This document shows, in pieces, positions 1 to 7,602 of a stretch of DNA of 36,302 nucleotides (the first letter of the stretch is position 1; each line of letters opens with the position of its first letter). The notes beneath the pieces were generated by a model, which did not search any database, was not told the DNA's origin, and worked only from the letters and a program-made list of their open reading frames with translations. Location of the stretch: positions 1-36,302 of the forward strand of contig JABEVE010000036.1 in the NCBI GenBank assembly GCA_013044035.1, given 5' to 3'. The DNA is from Burkholderiales bacterium (lineage in GTDB: Bacteria; Pseudomonadota; Gammaproteobacteria; Burkholderiales; Burkholderiaceae_C). The translations under genes and the position numbers were made by a program.

Positions 1-2
1 CC

Positions 3-98
3 GGCCTGGATAATGACCTGTTCTACCTCGATAAAACCATGATGGTCTTCGGCGACGCCAAAAAGACCATCGAGGACATTACCCGCGCAATCGAATAG
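3..98 (+). CDS. pntB: NAD(P) transhydrogenase subunit beta, C-terminal end (partial)
   Basis: The window opens inside a gene. The frame from base 3 gives about 31 residues ending at a TAG (96-98). The end contains the FGDAKK motif followed by a short helix, which matches the extreme C-terminus of PntB, the NADP(H)-binding beta subunit of the proton-translocating transhydrogenase. In that family this tail follows the NADP-binding domain III. PntB works in the inner membrane with PntA, interconverting NADH and NADPH at the expense of the proton gradient. Only the tail is visible, so the call rests on about 30 residues. A terminator follows directly, so this is probably the last gene of a pnt operon lying to the left. 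Confidence 0.8.
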   Translation, partial: GLDNDLFYLDKTMMVFGDAKKTIEDITRAIE

Positions 99-120
99 AC
101 AGCGTCGTCTTGCCCATATC

Positions 121-144
121 GAGTCGCCTCCGGGCGGCTTTTTT
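121..144 (+). terminator. Rho-independent terminator after pntB
   Basis: A six-pair stem (123-128 with 133-138, one G-T pair) with a TCCG tetraloop is followed by six T residues (139-144). It lies 25 bp after the pntB stop and fits a standard intrinsic terminator. Confidence 0.8.
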
Positions 145-169
145 CATTTTTAGAAATATCGATTATTAT
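141..169 (+). promoter_or_regulatory. Candidate sigma-70 promoter for the H-NS-like gene
   Basis: TTTTCA (141-146) and TATTAT (164-169) are separated by 17 bp, in an AT-rich stretch just upstream of the H-NS-type gene. The -35 element overlaps the T-tract of the pntB terminator. This is pattern matching only. Confidence 0.35.
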
Positions 170-225
170 GTGAGCATTGCGTATGAAAATTCTTGTTCGT
201 TTTGTCCACACCCAAGGAGGTTCTG

Positions 226-528
226 ATGTCGTCTTATAAAGATTTGCTCTCCCAGATTGAAACCCTCAAGCAGCAGGCTGAATCGCAGCGCAAGTCGGAA
301 ATCTCCCATGTCGTTGCAGATATTCGCAGTAAAATGCAGGAATACGGTATCAGTCTGTCGGATCTGGGAGCTACAGGGCGTGGTTCGCGCAGCAAGGGCA
401 CGACTGTCGCGGCCAAATACCGCAACCCCAAGACTGGCGACACCTGGACCGGACGCGGCAAGATGCCAAAATGGTTGCAAGCTGAAGTGGGCATGGGCAA
501 GCGCAAGGATGATTTCCTGATTGCTTGA
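226..528 (+). CDS. H-NS family nucleoid-associated protein
   Basis: The 100-residue protein has the H-NS layout: an N-terminal coiled-coil oligomerisation part (about residues 1-50, with a heptad-like LLSQIETLKQQ start) and a C-terminal AT-hook-like DNA-binding part (about 65-100). The latter contains YRNPKTGDTWTGRGKMPKWL, the signature of the H-NS C-terminal domain in betaproteobacteria. Such proteins bind AT-rich DNA in the nucleoid and silence horizontally acquired genes. The start at 226 is chosen because a perfect AAGGAGG (214-220) sits five bases upstream; an earlier TTG in the same frame has no such site. The gene stands alone between the pntB terminator and a long non-coding stretch. 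Which H-NS paralogue it is cannot be told, so no symbol is given. Confidence 0.88.
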   Translation: MSSYKDLLSQIETLKQQAESQRKSEISHVVADIRSKMQEYGISLSDLGATGRGSRSKGTTVAAKYRNPKTGDTWTGRGKMPKWLQAEVGMGKRKDDFLIA

Positions 529-602
529 GATCGGTGGCCATACCGTGGCGACAAACTTCAGCCGTTGATGGTCAGGCTTGCGTCGGTGTCGCTACGCTAT
601 GC

Positions 603-633
603 GCCGCGCCGTTGCTCAGTGCAACGGTGCGGC
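603..633 (+). terminator. Strong hairpin downstream of the H-NS-like gene, possibly a terminator
   Basis: Thirteen consecutive pairs (603-615 with 621-633; 608/628 is G-T) close a TCAGT loop. No T-run follows on either strand, so it is not a textbook intrinsic terminator. It could be a rho-assisted stop or an mRNA 3'-end stabiliser for the H-NS-like gene 75 bp upstream. Confidence 0.4.
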
Positions 634-687
634 ATGTGCCCCCACCATGTGCCCCCAGAGTGCGTTGATCGGGGGGGCTCAGTTGAG

Positions 688-726
688 TTGAGCCTGCTGT
701 GCAATGGTTGAGCCTGCCGTGCAATG
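688..726 (+). repeat. Imperfect tandem duplication, 2 x 19 bp
   Basis: The unit beginning TTGAGCCTG and ending GTGCAATG occurs at 688-706 and again at 708-726. The copies differ at one position (T/C) and are separated by one base. Confidence 0.6.
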
Positions 727-886
727 CGGCGGTTGTTGCGATGCATCCACTTGGTGTCACGATTTCAGTGGACACGCCTGCACCGATACTGATCCCCGGC
801 AATATTCAATCTGTATTGCTAATTCCATTCGAGTGAGGCTGCGCTCAAGGTTTCATACGTCGCATCGCATAGACGTGCGGCGCTGA

Positions 887-2266
887 TCAGCCGGATATCG
901 ATGGGCGCTGATCGATGATGAGTTTGCCGTCATCGGGCAGCGTTGCCGGTTTGAGCCATTGCACTTGTGCACGCAGTTTGGTGCATTCGCGCGCGCTGCT
1001 TTGAATCGCCTGTTCGAGCGCATGACTGGGTTGTTCGCATTCGCATTGCAAGGTCATTTGATCTTCACCTGCGTGCTGCGAAACTTGCAAGCGCGCACGC
1101 AGAATCTGCGCATGCCGTTTCACAATATCCTGGACCTGATGCGGATGGACAAAAAGGCCGCGCACCTTGGTAGCCTGATCGGCACGCCCGAGCCAACCGC
1201 GCAAGCGCAATTGGGTTCGGCCACAGGGATCGGCTTGCGTGCGAGACGCTGGCACGATGGCGGACAAGTCTCCCGTGCCGAAACGCAGCAGCGGGTAAGC
1301 AGAATTGAGCACGGTGACGACCACTTCTCCAACCTCGCCATCGGCTACCGCGCGGTCGTCGGCATCCAGGATGTCGACCCAGACATGTTCGTCGAGCACC
1401 AGACCGTCTTGCGCGTGCGTTTCGTAGGCGATCAGTCCGACGTCGGCTGTCGCATAACACTGCCTGACGTCGATCCCGGCTTTGACGAAGCGTGCCCGCA
1501 GGTCGGGGGTGACAGCCTCGCCTGAGACCAACGCGCGGCGCAATTGAGGTAGCGCCATGCCCATGGCCGCCGCCTTGTCGATCAGGATGCCGAGGAAGGA
1601 CGGCGTGCCGCAATAAGCGTCCGTTCGCATCGCATGCAGCGCCAGCACCTGCTGCTCGGTCTGGCCGATGCCAGCCGGGAACACCGTGCATCCCAGCGCC
1701 AGGGCGCCTGCTTCGAGCATCGCCGCGGCGGGGGTGAAGTGGTAGGAAAAGCTGTTGTGCAGCAGGTCGCCTCGGCGCAGGCCTGCAGCGTGCAGCGCGC
1801 GCGCCATACGCCAGTAATCAGGGGCCGCGCCCTGGGGTTCGTACAACGGCCCCGGCGAGCAGAACACCCGTAAAGCCGCCGCAGCGCCCGTCGGTCGTTC
1901 CGTGCCCCAGCCAACCGTGGCATGCCCGCCGAACACATCGCCACCCTGCGCGAGATGGTCGCGTTGCGATTGCAGCAACTGAGCTTTGCGCAACACCGGA
2001 AGTTGCGCCAGCGCTTCGGGGCTGTTCAAGTTGTCGGGATCGATGCCGTGCAGGCGTTTGCCCCAGGCCGGGGCGTGCATTTTGGCGTGCGCCACAATGC
2101 GCGGCAGCATGGACCAGAAGTCTGCGGCTCGCGCCTGTGGACTGCGTGTTTCCAGTGTGTCGTAAGGCACTGCATGCCTGGCGTTGAAACTGGCGTCGGG
2201 ATGGTCCATCTGCATGGGGAATGGATGCGGTTGAACGGGGTTGAGTGCGGGCGCGTGGCGAAGCAT
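887..2266 (-). CDS. PaaK-like phenylacetate-CoA ligase family protein with degenerate P-loop
   Basis: This 459-residue protein aligns by eye with phenylacetate-CoA ligase (PaaK), an adenylate-forming enzyme that makes acyl-AMP and then acyl-CoA. Family landmarks are present: AAGLRRGDLLHN (about 160-171), the GQTEQQ segment (201-206), TADVG (273-277) in the adenine/acyl pocket position, LLRFGTGDL (326-334) and the hinge with KVRGLFVHPHQV. The Ser/Thr/Gly-rich phosphate loop of PaaK (SSGTTGKPT type) is replaced at about 136-144 by CSPGPLYEP. Catalysis may therefore be altered or lost. It is the last gene of the minus-strand transport operon, 58 bp after livF. The start is uncertain: the first Met has no clear ribosome site, and Met-18 or Met-20 would fit family length better. 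It could be an inactive or regulatory ligase homologue, or an enzyme with an unusual loop. Confidence 0.75.
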   Translation of the reverse strand: MLRHAPALNPVQPHPFPMQMDHPDASFNARHAVPYDTLETRSPQARAADFWSMLPRIVAHAKMHAPAWGKRLHGIDPDNLNSPEALAQLPVLRKAQLLQSQRDHLAQGGDVFGGHATVGWGTERPTGAAAALRVFCSPGPLYEPQGAAPDYWRMARALHAAGLRRGDLLHNSFSYHFTPAAAMLEAGALALGCTVFPAGIGQTEQQVLALHAMRTDAYCGTPSFLGILIDKAAAMGMALPQLRRALVSGEAVTPDLRARFVKAGIDVRQCYATADVGLIAYETHAQDGLVLDEHVWVDILDADDRAVADGEVGEVVVTVLNSAYPLLRFGTGDLSAIVPASRTQADPCGRTQLRLRGWLGRADQATKVRGLFVHPHQVQDIVKRHAQILRARLQVSQHAGEDQMTLQCECEQPSHALEQAIQSSARECTKLRAQVQWLKPATLPDDGKLIIDQRPSISG

Positions 2267-2324
2267 TGGCGCGCAATCGGTGTCGGGGCAGATGCAAAGT
2301 CACGACCCATGCAGCGTGCGCCGC

Positions 2325-3170
2325 CTAACTCAACCAGCGTTTGCGTCGGCGGTAGCTGCGCACGTCGCGGAAGGATCGCTTGTCCTTGTCGGAAAGGCCG
2401 AGGTAGAACTCGCGAACGTCGCCGTTCTCGGCCAGGGCCGAGGCCGTGCCGTCAAGCACGACGCGACCGTTCTCCAGGATGTAGCCGTGGTCGGCGTAGC
2501 GCAAGGCCATCCGTGTGTTCTGCTCAGCCAGCACGAAGGTCGTGCCCTCGTGCCGATTGAGTTCGCGCACGATGCCGAAAACCTCATCCACGACTTGTGG
2601 CGCCAGTCCCATCGACGGCTCATCCAGCAGAATCAGCTTCGGGCTGGCCATGAGCGCGCGACCGATCGCGCACATCTGCTGTTCCCCGCCGGAGGTGTAA
2701 GCCGCTTGCGTGCGTCGGCGGGTTTTGAGTCGCGGGAAAAAGGCATAGACCTTCTCCAGCGAGTTTTGAATGGCGACCCGGCCGTCGCGCCGGGTGTAGG
2801 CGCCGGCCAGAAGGTTGTCCTCGACGCTCAGATGGGCGAAGCAATGCCGGCCCTCCATCACTTGCACCACGCCACGCTGGACCAGCGCCGCGGCATCGTC
2901 CTGGTCGATGCGCTGGCCGTCGAAGTGGATGCTGCCTTGGGTGACCTGCCCACGTTCGGCGCGCAGCAGGCAGGAGATGGCGCGCAAGGTGGTGGTTTTC
3001 CCTGCACCGTTGCCGCCCAGCAGGGCGACGATGCGCCCTGCGGGCACGCTCAGTGACACGCCTTTGAGCACCAGGATGACGTGGTTGTAGATGACTTCGA
3101 TCCCGTTGACCTGCAATAAGGCGGCCTGCGCGGCCAGGGGCTGTGGTGTGCCGGTGAGAGTCGGTGTCAT
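2325..3170 (-). CDS. livF: Branched-chain amino acid-type ABC transporter ATPase LivF
   Basis: This 281-residue ABC ATPase has Walker A GGNGAGKT (52-59), signature TSGGEQQ (159-165, with T instead of the usual leading L or Y), Walker B LILLDEPSMGL and the LivF-typical QVMEGRHCFAHLSVEDNL segment. LivF and LivG form the cytoplasmic motor of the HAAT-family importer with membrane subunits LivH and LivM. It is longer than a usual LivF (about 235 residues). It has about 18 extra residues at the N-terminus and a strongly basic C-terminal tail (RSYRRRKRW) of roughly 25 residues. Unlike in E. coli, livF is separated from livG and sits downstream of the binding-protein gene, across a 133-bp gap with hairpins. 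The transported substrate cannot be read from the ATPase. Confidence 0.88.
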   Translation of the reverse strand: MTPTLTGTPQPLAAQAALLQVNGIEVIYNHVILVLKGVSLSVPAGRIVALLGGNGAGKTTTLRAISCLLRAERGQVTQGSIHFDGQRIDQDDAAALVQRGVVQVMEGRHCFAHLSVEDNLLAGAYTRRDGRVAIQNSLEKVYAFFPRLKTRRRTQAAYTSGGEQQMCAIGRALMASPKLILLDEPSMGLAPQVVDEVFGIVRELNRHEGTTFVLAEQNTRMALRYADHGYILENGRVVLDGTASALAENGDVREFYLGLSDKDKRSFRDVRSYRRRKRWLS

Positions 3171-3223
3171 GGCAGACTGGAAAACGTGGAAGCCGGCAGG
3201 AGCCGATGTTGAGACACGACTGA

Positions 3224-3255
3224 AGCGGCTGCCGGGGCCTGTCTCGGCAGCCGCT
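3224..3255 (-). promoter_or_regulatory. Long hairpin between the binding-protein gene and livF
   Basis: AGCGGCTGCC (3224-3233) is perfectly complementary to 3246-3255, and three further pairs (3234-3236 with 3243-3245, one G-T) extend the stem to 13 pairs. No T-run follows in the direction of transcription. It probably stabilises the 3' end of the upstream binding-protein message or partly attenuates transcription into livF. Confidence 0.5.
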
Positions 3256-3272
3256 GCGTCCTGTCGACAAGT

Positions 3273-3286
3273 GGCCTGTTCAGGCC
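3273..3286 (-). promoter_or_regulatory. Small palindrome in the same intergenic gap
   Basis: GGCCTG and CAGGCC are separated by two bases, which gives a five-pair stem with a four-base loop. It lies 18 bp after the stop of the binding-protein gene in transcript order, immediately before the larger hairpin. Confidence 0.35.
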
Positions 3287-3303
3287 TGGCAGGGTTGGTG
3301 TGT

Positions 3304-4644
3304 TCAGGCGCCCGAAGCTTCCCTGGCGCAGTCGCGCGGTGTGAGGTCGCGCTCCTTCGCGTACTTGGCCGCCGCCTGCCGCACCATCGGTTTGATGATC
3401 TGCATGTCGGCGTCGTACCACTCGGGCGACATCACCCACTTGGCGCCATCCCAGGTCTGCACACGTGCCCAGCTCGAACCCAGGTGGTTCTCGCAGGTGG
3501 TGCGCAGGGTGCGCAACTGGCCATCCACGCCCAGGCGCTTGAGCGCGGCTTCGTTCAGGTCGAGGTTTTCCAGGCCCCAGCGCACCTGCTCACCGCTCAT
3601 GGGCTTCTTGCCGTACTGCTCCTGCGCGCGGCGCACGCCCTCGACCGCGAGAATGGCCGAGTACACGCCACGGTTGTAGAGCACCTGACCCACCAGGTCG
3701 CGCGGACCCGTGCCCAGGTTTTTGTCATACACCTGCTTGAGGATGTCTTGTTGCACCCGGCCGATGCCGGAGCCGTATTGCATCGCCAGCGCGCGGTAGC
3801 CCTTGGCGTCGGTACCGACGTCTTTCACGTCAGGCTCGGCTCCCGACCACCACACGCCGTACATATGGTCCAGCGGGTAGGCGGTGGCAATGGCCTCCTT
3901 CAAGGCCGTCGAGTTCATCACTCCCCAGCCCCACAGCAGCACATAGTTCGGGCGGTCGCGGCGCACCTGCAGCCAGGTGGCTTTCTGCTCCACGCCGGGC
4001 GCGGTCACCGGCAACTTGTCCAGCGTGAAGCCGTGCATCTTGGCACGCTCTTCGAGCATCGCGATGGGCTCTTTGCCATAGGGCGAGTCGTGATAGACGA
4101 GAGCGATTTTCTTCCCTTTGAGCTTCGCCGCGCCGCCTTCGCGCTTGATGATGTCCTGCATGATGATGTCGGCCGCCGTCCAATAACTGCCCAGCAGCGG
4201 GTAGTTCCACTTGAACACCGCGCCATCCTGCGACTCGGAGCGGCCGTAACCAGCGGTGATCAGCGGGATCTTGTCTTTCGGCGCCTTTTCCGTCAGGGCG
4301 AATGTCACGCCGGTGGACAGCGGCTGAAACACCGAAGCGCCCGTCGGGCCCTTGCCCTTGAGGCGCTCGTAGCATTCCACGCCCCGATCGGTGGCGTAGC
4401 CGGTTTCGCACTCCTCGAACGTGATCTTCACGCCGTTGATCCCGCCGTCGCGGGCGTTAAGCATCTTCAGATAGTCCACATAGCCATTGGCCCATGGCAC
4501 ACCGTTAGGGCCGTAGGGGCCGGTGCGGTAGACCAGCACCGGAAAAAATTGCTCGGCTGGCGCCGCCTGTACCGAGGGTGTGAGCAGCGCGCCAGTCAGA
4601 GCCAGGGCCAGTGCTGCAGCACGCAGGGAAGGATGAAATGTCAT
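3304..4644 (-). CDS. Periplasmic substrate-binding protein of the Liv-type (HAAT) ABC transporter
   Basis: The 446-residue protein starts with a clear signal peptide (about residues 1-27, hydrophobic ALALALTGALL, cleavage near VQA-A). The mature part resembles the type I periplasmic binding proteins of the LivK/leucine-binding family, with ITAGYGRSE, KKIALVYHDSPYG and YGVWWSGAEPD as the two-lobe fold proceeds. It is longer than E. coli LivK (about 370 residues), as is common for members that bind urea, amides or aromatic acids. A ribosome site (AAGGAG) lies 6 bases before the ATG. It sits between livM and livF in the operon. The neighbouring CoA ligases suggest an organic acid ligand; that is inference, since ligand specificity cannot be read here. 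Confidence 0.87.
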   Translation of the reverse strand: MTFHPSLRAAALALALTGALLTPSVQAAPAEQFFPVLVYRTGPYGPNGVPWANGYVDYLKMLNARDGGINGVKITFEECETGYATDRGVECYERLKGKGPTGASVFQPLSTGVTFALTEKAPKDKIPLITAGYGRSESQDGAVFKWNYPLLGSYWTAADIIMQDIIKREGGAAKLKGKKIALVYHDSPYGKEPIAMLEERAKMHGFTLDKLPVTAPGVEQKATWLQVRRDRPNYVLLWGWGVMNSTALKEAIATAYPLDHMYGVWWSGAEPDVKDVGTDAKGYRALAMQYGSGIGRVQQDILKQVYDKNLGTGPRDLVGQVLYNRGVYSAILAVEGVRRAQEQYGKKPMSGEQVRWGLENLDLNEAALKRLGVDGQLRTLRTTCENHLGSSWARVQTWDGAKWVMSPEWYDADMQIIKPMVRQAAAKYAKERDLTPRDCAREASGA

Positions 4645-4720
4645 GGTGTCTCCTTGGTGGTGTGGGTGAAAAATGAACCGGTGTCAGGCGGGGTTGGGCA
4701 AGGGCCACCTCGACCCGTGC

Positions 4721-5785
4721 TCAATGCGGGAACGGCCAGACGCGTAGTTTGTTTTTGGCCGTGATCCAGAGCCGTGCCAGGCCATGTGGCTCGACGATCA
4801 GAAAGAACACGATCAGCGCGCCGAACACCATCAGTTCGAGGTGCGACACCAGGCTGGTCGAGAGTTGCAGCCCGACCATGGCCGGCAGTCGGTTCAGGGC
4901 GATGGGCAGCAGCACGATGAAGGCGGCGCCGAAAAAACTGCCCATGACCGAGCCCAGGCCGCCGATGATGATCATGAACAGCAGCTTGAAGGACATGTCG
5001 ATGTTGAACGCCGCCGGCTCCCATGAACCCAGGTGGACAAAGGCCCATAGCGCGCCCGCAATGCCGGCGATGAAGCTGCTGACGCCAAAGGCCGAGAGCT
5101 TCGCGCGCACCGGCGAGATGCCGATGACGCTGGCTGCGACGTCCATGTCACGCGTGGCCATCCACTCGCGCCCCTTGCGCGCACGCACCAGATTTTTCAC
5201 GGCCAGCGCGACGATGCACAGCAGGGTCAGACACAGCAGGTATTTGCGCACCGGTCCTTCAATCGCCAGTCCGAAAACATCAAGGCGTGGCGCCGTGACC
5301 GAGCCCGAGGCCGAGCTTTTGGTCAGCCACGCCACATGCGAGAAAACCCAGTCGGCCAGGAACTGTGCCGCCAGTGTCGCCACCGCCAGGTACAAACCGC
5401 GGATGCGCAGGCTGGGCAGGCCGAACAGCATGCCCACGGCGGCGGCGATCAGCCCGGCGAGCAGCAGTGCCAGCAACAGGGGCATGCCGGGGAGGCGCGC
5501 CATGAGGTTGTAGGCGGCGTAGGCGCCGACGGCCATGAAAGCGCCAGTGCCCAGCGAGATCTGGCCGCAGTAGCCCACCAGCACGTTCAGTCCGAGCGCA
5601 GCCAGCGCCAGGATGAGAAAGGGGATGAGCAGGGCGCGCAGCAAATAGTCCGAGCCCCAGGCCGGCACCAGCACGAACGTCGCAAGCAGCATGGCGATGA
5701 CGAACAGCCGGTCTTGCAGGATGGGGAAGAGCTGCACATCGGCGGCGTAGCTGGTCTTGAACTGGCCGTTTTCGCGGTAGAACAT
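4721..5785 (-). CDS. livM: Branched-chain amino acid-type ABC transporter permease LivM
   Basis: This is a 354-residue inner-membrane protein with about ten hydrophobic segments. It has the LivM landmark NVLVGYCGQISLGTGAFMAVGAY (about residues 69-91) and, later, the cytoplasmic-loop stretch with ISPVRAKLSAFGVSSFIAGIAGAL, which contacts the ATPases. LivM pairs with LivH to form the channel of the importer. The start is supported by AGGAAGG seven bases upstream. The gene follows livH by 12 bp and precedes the binding-protein gene by 76 bp, so it belongs to one transcript. The N-terminus (about 35 residues before the first hydrophobic run) is soluble and specific to this subgroup. Confidence 0.9.
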   Translation of the reverse strand: MFYRENGQFKTSYAADVQLFPILQDRLFVIAMLLATFVLVPAWGSDYLLRALLIPFLILALAALGLNVLVGYCGQISLGTGAFMAVGAYAAYNLMARLPGMPLLLALLLAGLIAAAVGMLFGLPSLRIRGLYLAVATLAAQFLADWVFSHVAWLTKSSASGSVTAPRLDVFGLAIEGPVRKYLLCLTLLCIVALAVKNLVRARKGREWMATRDMDVAASVIGISPVRAKLSAFGVSSFIAGIAGALWAFVHLGSWEPAAFNIDMSFKLLFMIIIGGLGSVMGSFFGAAFIVLLPIALNRLPAMVGLQLSTSLVSHLELMVFGALIVFFLIVEPHGLARLWITAKNKLRVWPFPH

Positions 5786-5797
5786 GGCTTGCCTTCC

Positions 5798-6694
5798 TCA
5801 GACGCGATCGATGATGCGTTCGCCAAACAGTCCCTGCGGCCGCAGCAGCAGAAAACCCAGCGCCAGCAGATAGGCGAACCAACTCTCGATGCCGCCACCC
5901 AGCATCGGGCCGAGGTAGACCTCGGCCAGTTTTTCACCGAGGCCGACGATCAGCCCGCCGACGATGGCTCCTGGCACCGAGGTGAGACCGCCGAGAATGA
6001 CCACCGGCAGGCCTTTGAGGGCGATGAGCGAGAGCGAGAACTGCACGCCCAGCTTGGAGCCCCAGATCATGCCCGTGACCAGCGCCACCAAGCCGGCGAT
6101 GGACCAGACGATGAGCCACATGCGCGACAGCGGAATGCCGATCGATTGCGCCGCCTGGTGGTCGTCTGCCACCGCCCGCAGGGCGCGGCCGACATCGGAT
6201 TTCTGGAAAAACAGGGTCAGCAGAGCCACCAGCATGGCGGCTGCCAACGTGGCGATCAGATCTTCGCGGCTCAGCAGGAGACCGCCCGGGATCAGCCCGC
6301 TCAGGACCACCGTGGGCTGTTTGGGCAGGCCCAGGTCGATGCGGTAGATGTCGTCGCCCCACACCAACTGCCCCAGGCCTTCGAGAAAGTAGGCAATGCC
6401 CAGTGTGGCCATCAGCAGGGCCACGCCGCTTTGGTTGACCAGATGGCGCAGCACCAGGCGTTCGATCAGCCAGGCCAAGACCACCATCAGGCCGAAGGCC
6501 AGCAGAAACGCCAGTGGCCAAGGCATGTGGACCTGCAGCCGCGCCATGGTCAGCGCGGCGAACAGCACCATCGCCCCCTGGGCAAAATTGAATACGCCAC
6601 TGGCTTTGTAGATGAGCACGAAGCCGAGGGCGATGAGGGCGTAGAGCACCCCGGCCATCAGTCCAGCGATCAGGGTTTCCAGCAAAAATCCCAT
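5798..6694 (-). CDS. livH: Branched-chain amino acid-type ABC transporter permease LivH
   Basis: The 298-residue polytopic membrane protein opens with LLETLIAGLMAGVLYALIAL and continues FVLIYKASGVFNFAQGAMV, the hallmark N-terminus of LivH permeases. The conserved cytoplasmic loop RALRAVADDHQAAQSIGI, which docks onto the ABC ATPases, is present at about 189-206. Length is normal for the family. The ATG is preceded by GGAG at a nine-base spacing. The gene lies 27 bp after livG and 12 bp before livM on the minus strand. Its role is to form half of the translocation channel of the importer. Confidence 0.92.
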   Translation of the reverse strand: MGFLLETLIAGLMAGVLYALIALGFVLIYKASGVFNFAQGAMVLFAALTMARLQVHMPWPLAFLLAFGLMVVLAWLIERLVLRHLVNQSGVALLMATLGIAYFLEGLGQLVWGDDIYRIDLGLPKQPTVVLSGLIPGGLLLSREDLIATLAAAMLVALLTLFFQKSDVGRALRAVADDHQAAQSIGIPLSRMWLIVWSIAGLVALVTGMIWGSKLGVQFSLSLIALKGLPVVILGGLTSVPGAIVGGLIVGLGEKLAEVYLGPMLGGGIESWFAYLLALGFLLLRPQGLFGERIIDRV

Positions 6695-6721
6695 TTTGAT
6701 GGGCTCCGGTCGATGCGTGGA

Positions 6722-7579
6722 TCAGGCAGCGTCGCTGCCGAGGTAGGCGCGCACGACCTCAGGGTCGGTGCGCACGGCGTCGGGCGTGCCATCGGCAATG
6801 AGGCGGCCGTAGTCCAGTACAACGACGCGGTCGGACAGGTCCATCACCACCCCCATGTCGTGCTCGATCAGCACGAGAGTGGTGCCGAACTCCTCGCGGA
6901 CGTCGAGGATGAAGCGGCACATGTCCTCCTTTTCCTCCTGGTTCATGCCGGCCATGGGCTCGTCGAGCAGCAGCAGCTTGGGCTGCATCGCCAGCGCCCG
7001 TCCCAGGTCCACCCGCTTTTGCAGGCCATAGGGCAGGCTGCCGGCGGGCTGCTTGCGCCAGGCCTGGATTTCAAGGAAATCGATCAGGTGTTCGACCATC
7101 TCCCGCTGTGCGACTTCTTCACGCAGCGCGGGCCCCAGGCGCAACGCTTGCGCCAGCAGCCCGCAGCGCATGTGCAGGCTGCGCCCAGCCATGATGTTGT
7201 CGAGCACGCTCATGCCCGAAAACAGCGCCAGGTTCTGGAATGTGCGTGCGATACCCCAACGCGCTGCCAGGGCTGGATGCATGCGGGCAGGGCTGCGGCC
7301 GTCGAAGCGCATGCTTCCCCGCTGTGGCTGGTAGACGCCTCCGACCACGTTGAGCAGCGAACTCTTGCCCGCGCCGTTAGGCCCGATGATGGCGCGGATC
7401 TCACCACGCCGCACATCGAATCCCACGCCTTGCAGCGCCTTGATGCCGCCGAATGCCAGGTGGATGTCCAGGAGTTCGAGCAGCACGTCGTCGCAAGGCT
7501 CCGCCGCAATGACCTGCGGCTCGACCGTCTTGGCATGGAACGGCTCGTTGGCATCGGACAGGCGCATGGTCTGATTCAT
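6722..7579 (-). CDS. livG: Branched-chain amino acid-type ABC transporter ATPase LivG
   Basis: The 285-residue ABC ATPase has Walker A GPNGAGKS (66-73), the LivG-type signature LPYGLQKRVDLGRALA and Walker B LLLLDEPMAGMN, followed by the VLIEHDMGVVMDLSDRVVVL switch region. It pairs with LivF to energise the importer. I place the start at 7579, because it gives a plausible length and leaves a 23-bp gap after the upstream ligase. The open frame continues further upstream, but that part overlaps the ligase gene. The first 35 residues precede the usual LivG start and look unstructured. ATG 7567 (the MRLSDAN start) is an alternative. Confidence 0.88.
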   Translation of the reverse strand: MNQTMRLSDANEPFHAKTVEPQVIAAEPCDDVLLELLDIHLAFGGIKALQGVGFDVRRGEIRAIIGPNGAGKSSLLNVVGGVYQPQRGSMRFDGRSPARMHPALAARWGIARTFQNLALFSGMSVLDNIMAGRSLHMRCGLLAQALRLGPALREEVAQREMVEHLIDFLEIQAWRKQPAGSLPYGLQKRVDLGRALAMQPKLLLLDEPMAGMNQEEKEDMCRFILDVREEFGTTLVLIEHDMGVVMDLSDRVVVLDYGRLIADGTPDAVRTDPEVVRAYLGSDAA

Positions 7580-7602
7580 CGGCGGGATTCCCGGGCAGCG
7601 TT

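Larger units (their letters stand above)
529..886. other. Intergenic region with hairpin and short tandem duplications
   Basis: This 358-bp stretch has no convincing gene. It holds a 13-pair hairpin (603-615 with 621-633, one G-T pair, five-base loop). Right after it CATGTGCCCCCA occurs twice, at 633-644 and 646-657. Further on a 19-base unit occurs twice with one mismatch (688-706 and 708-726). The rest, up to the convergent ligase gene ending at 887, shows nothing I can name. Confidence 0.6.

Noticed and set aside
704-886. Small open frame of 60 codons in the intergenic region
   Set aside because: It starts inside the tandem duplication, has no ribosome site and an unnatural Cys/Arg-rich composition.
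3091-4764. Plus-strand open frame of 557 codons antisense to the binding-protein gene
   Set aside because: It lies opposite a gene with a signal peptide, ribosome site and family motifs; the antisense product has none.
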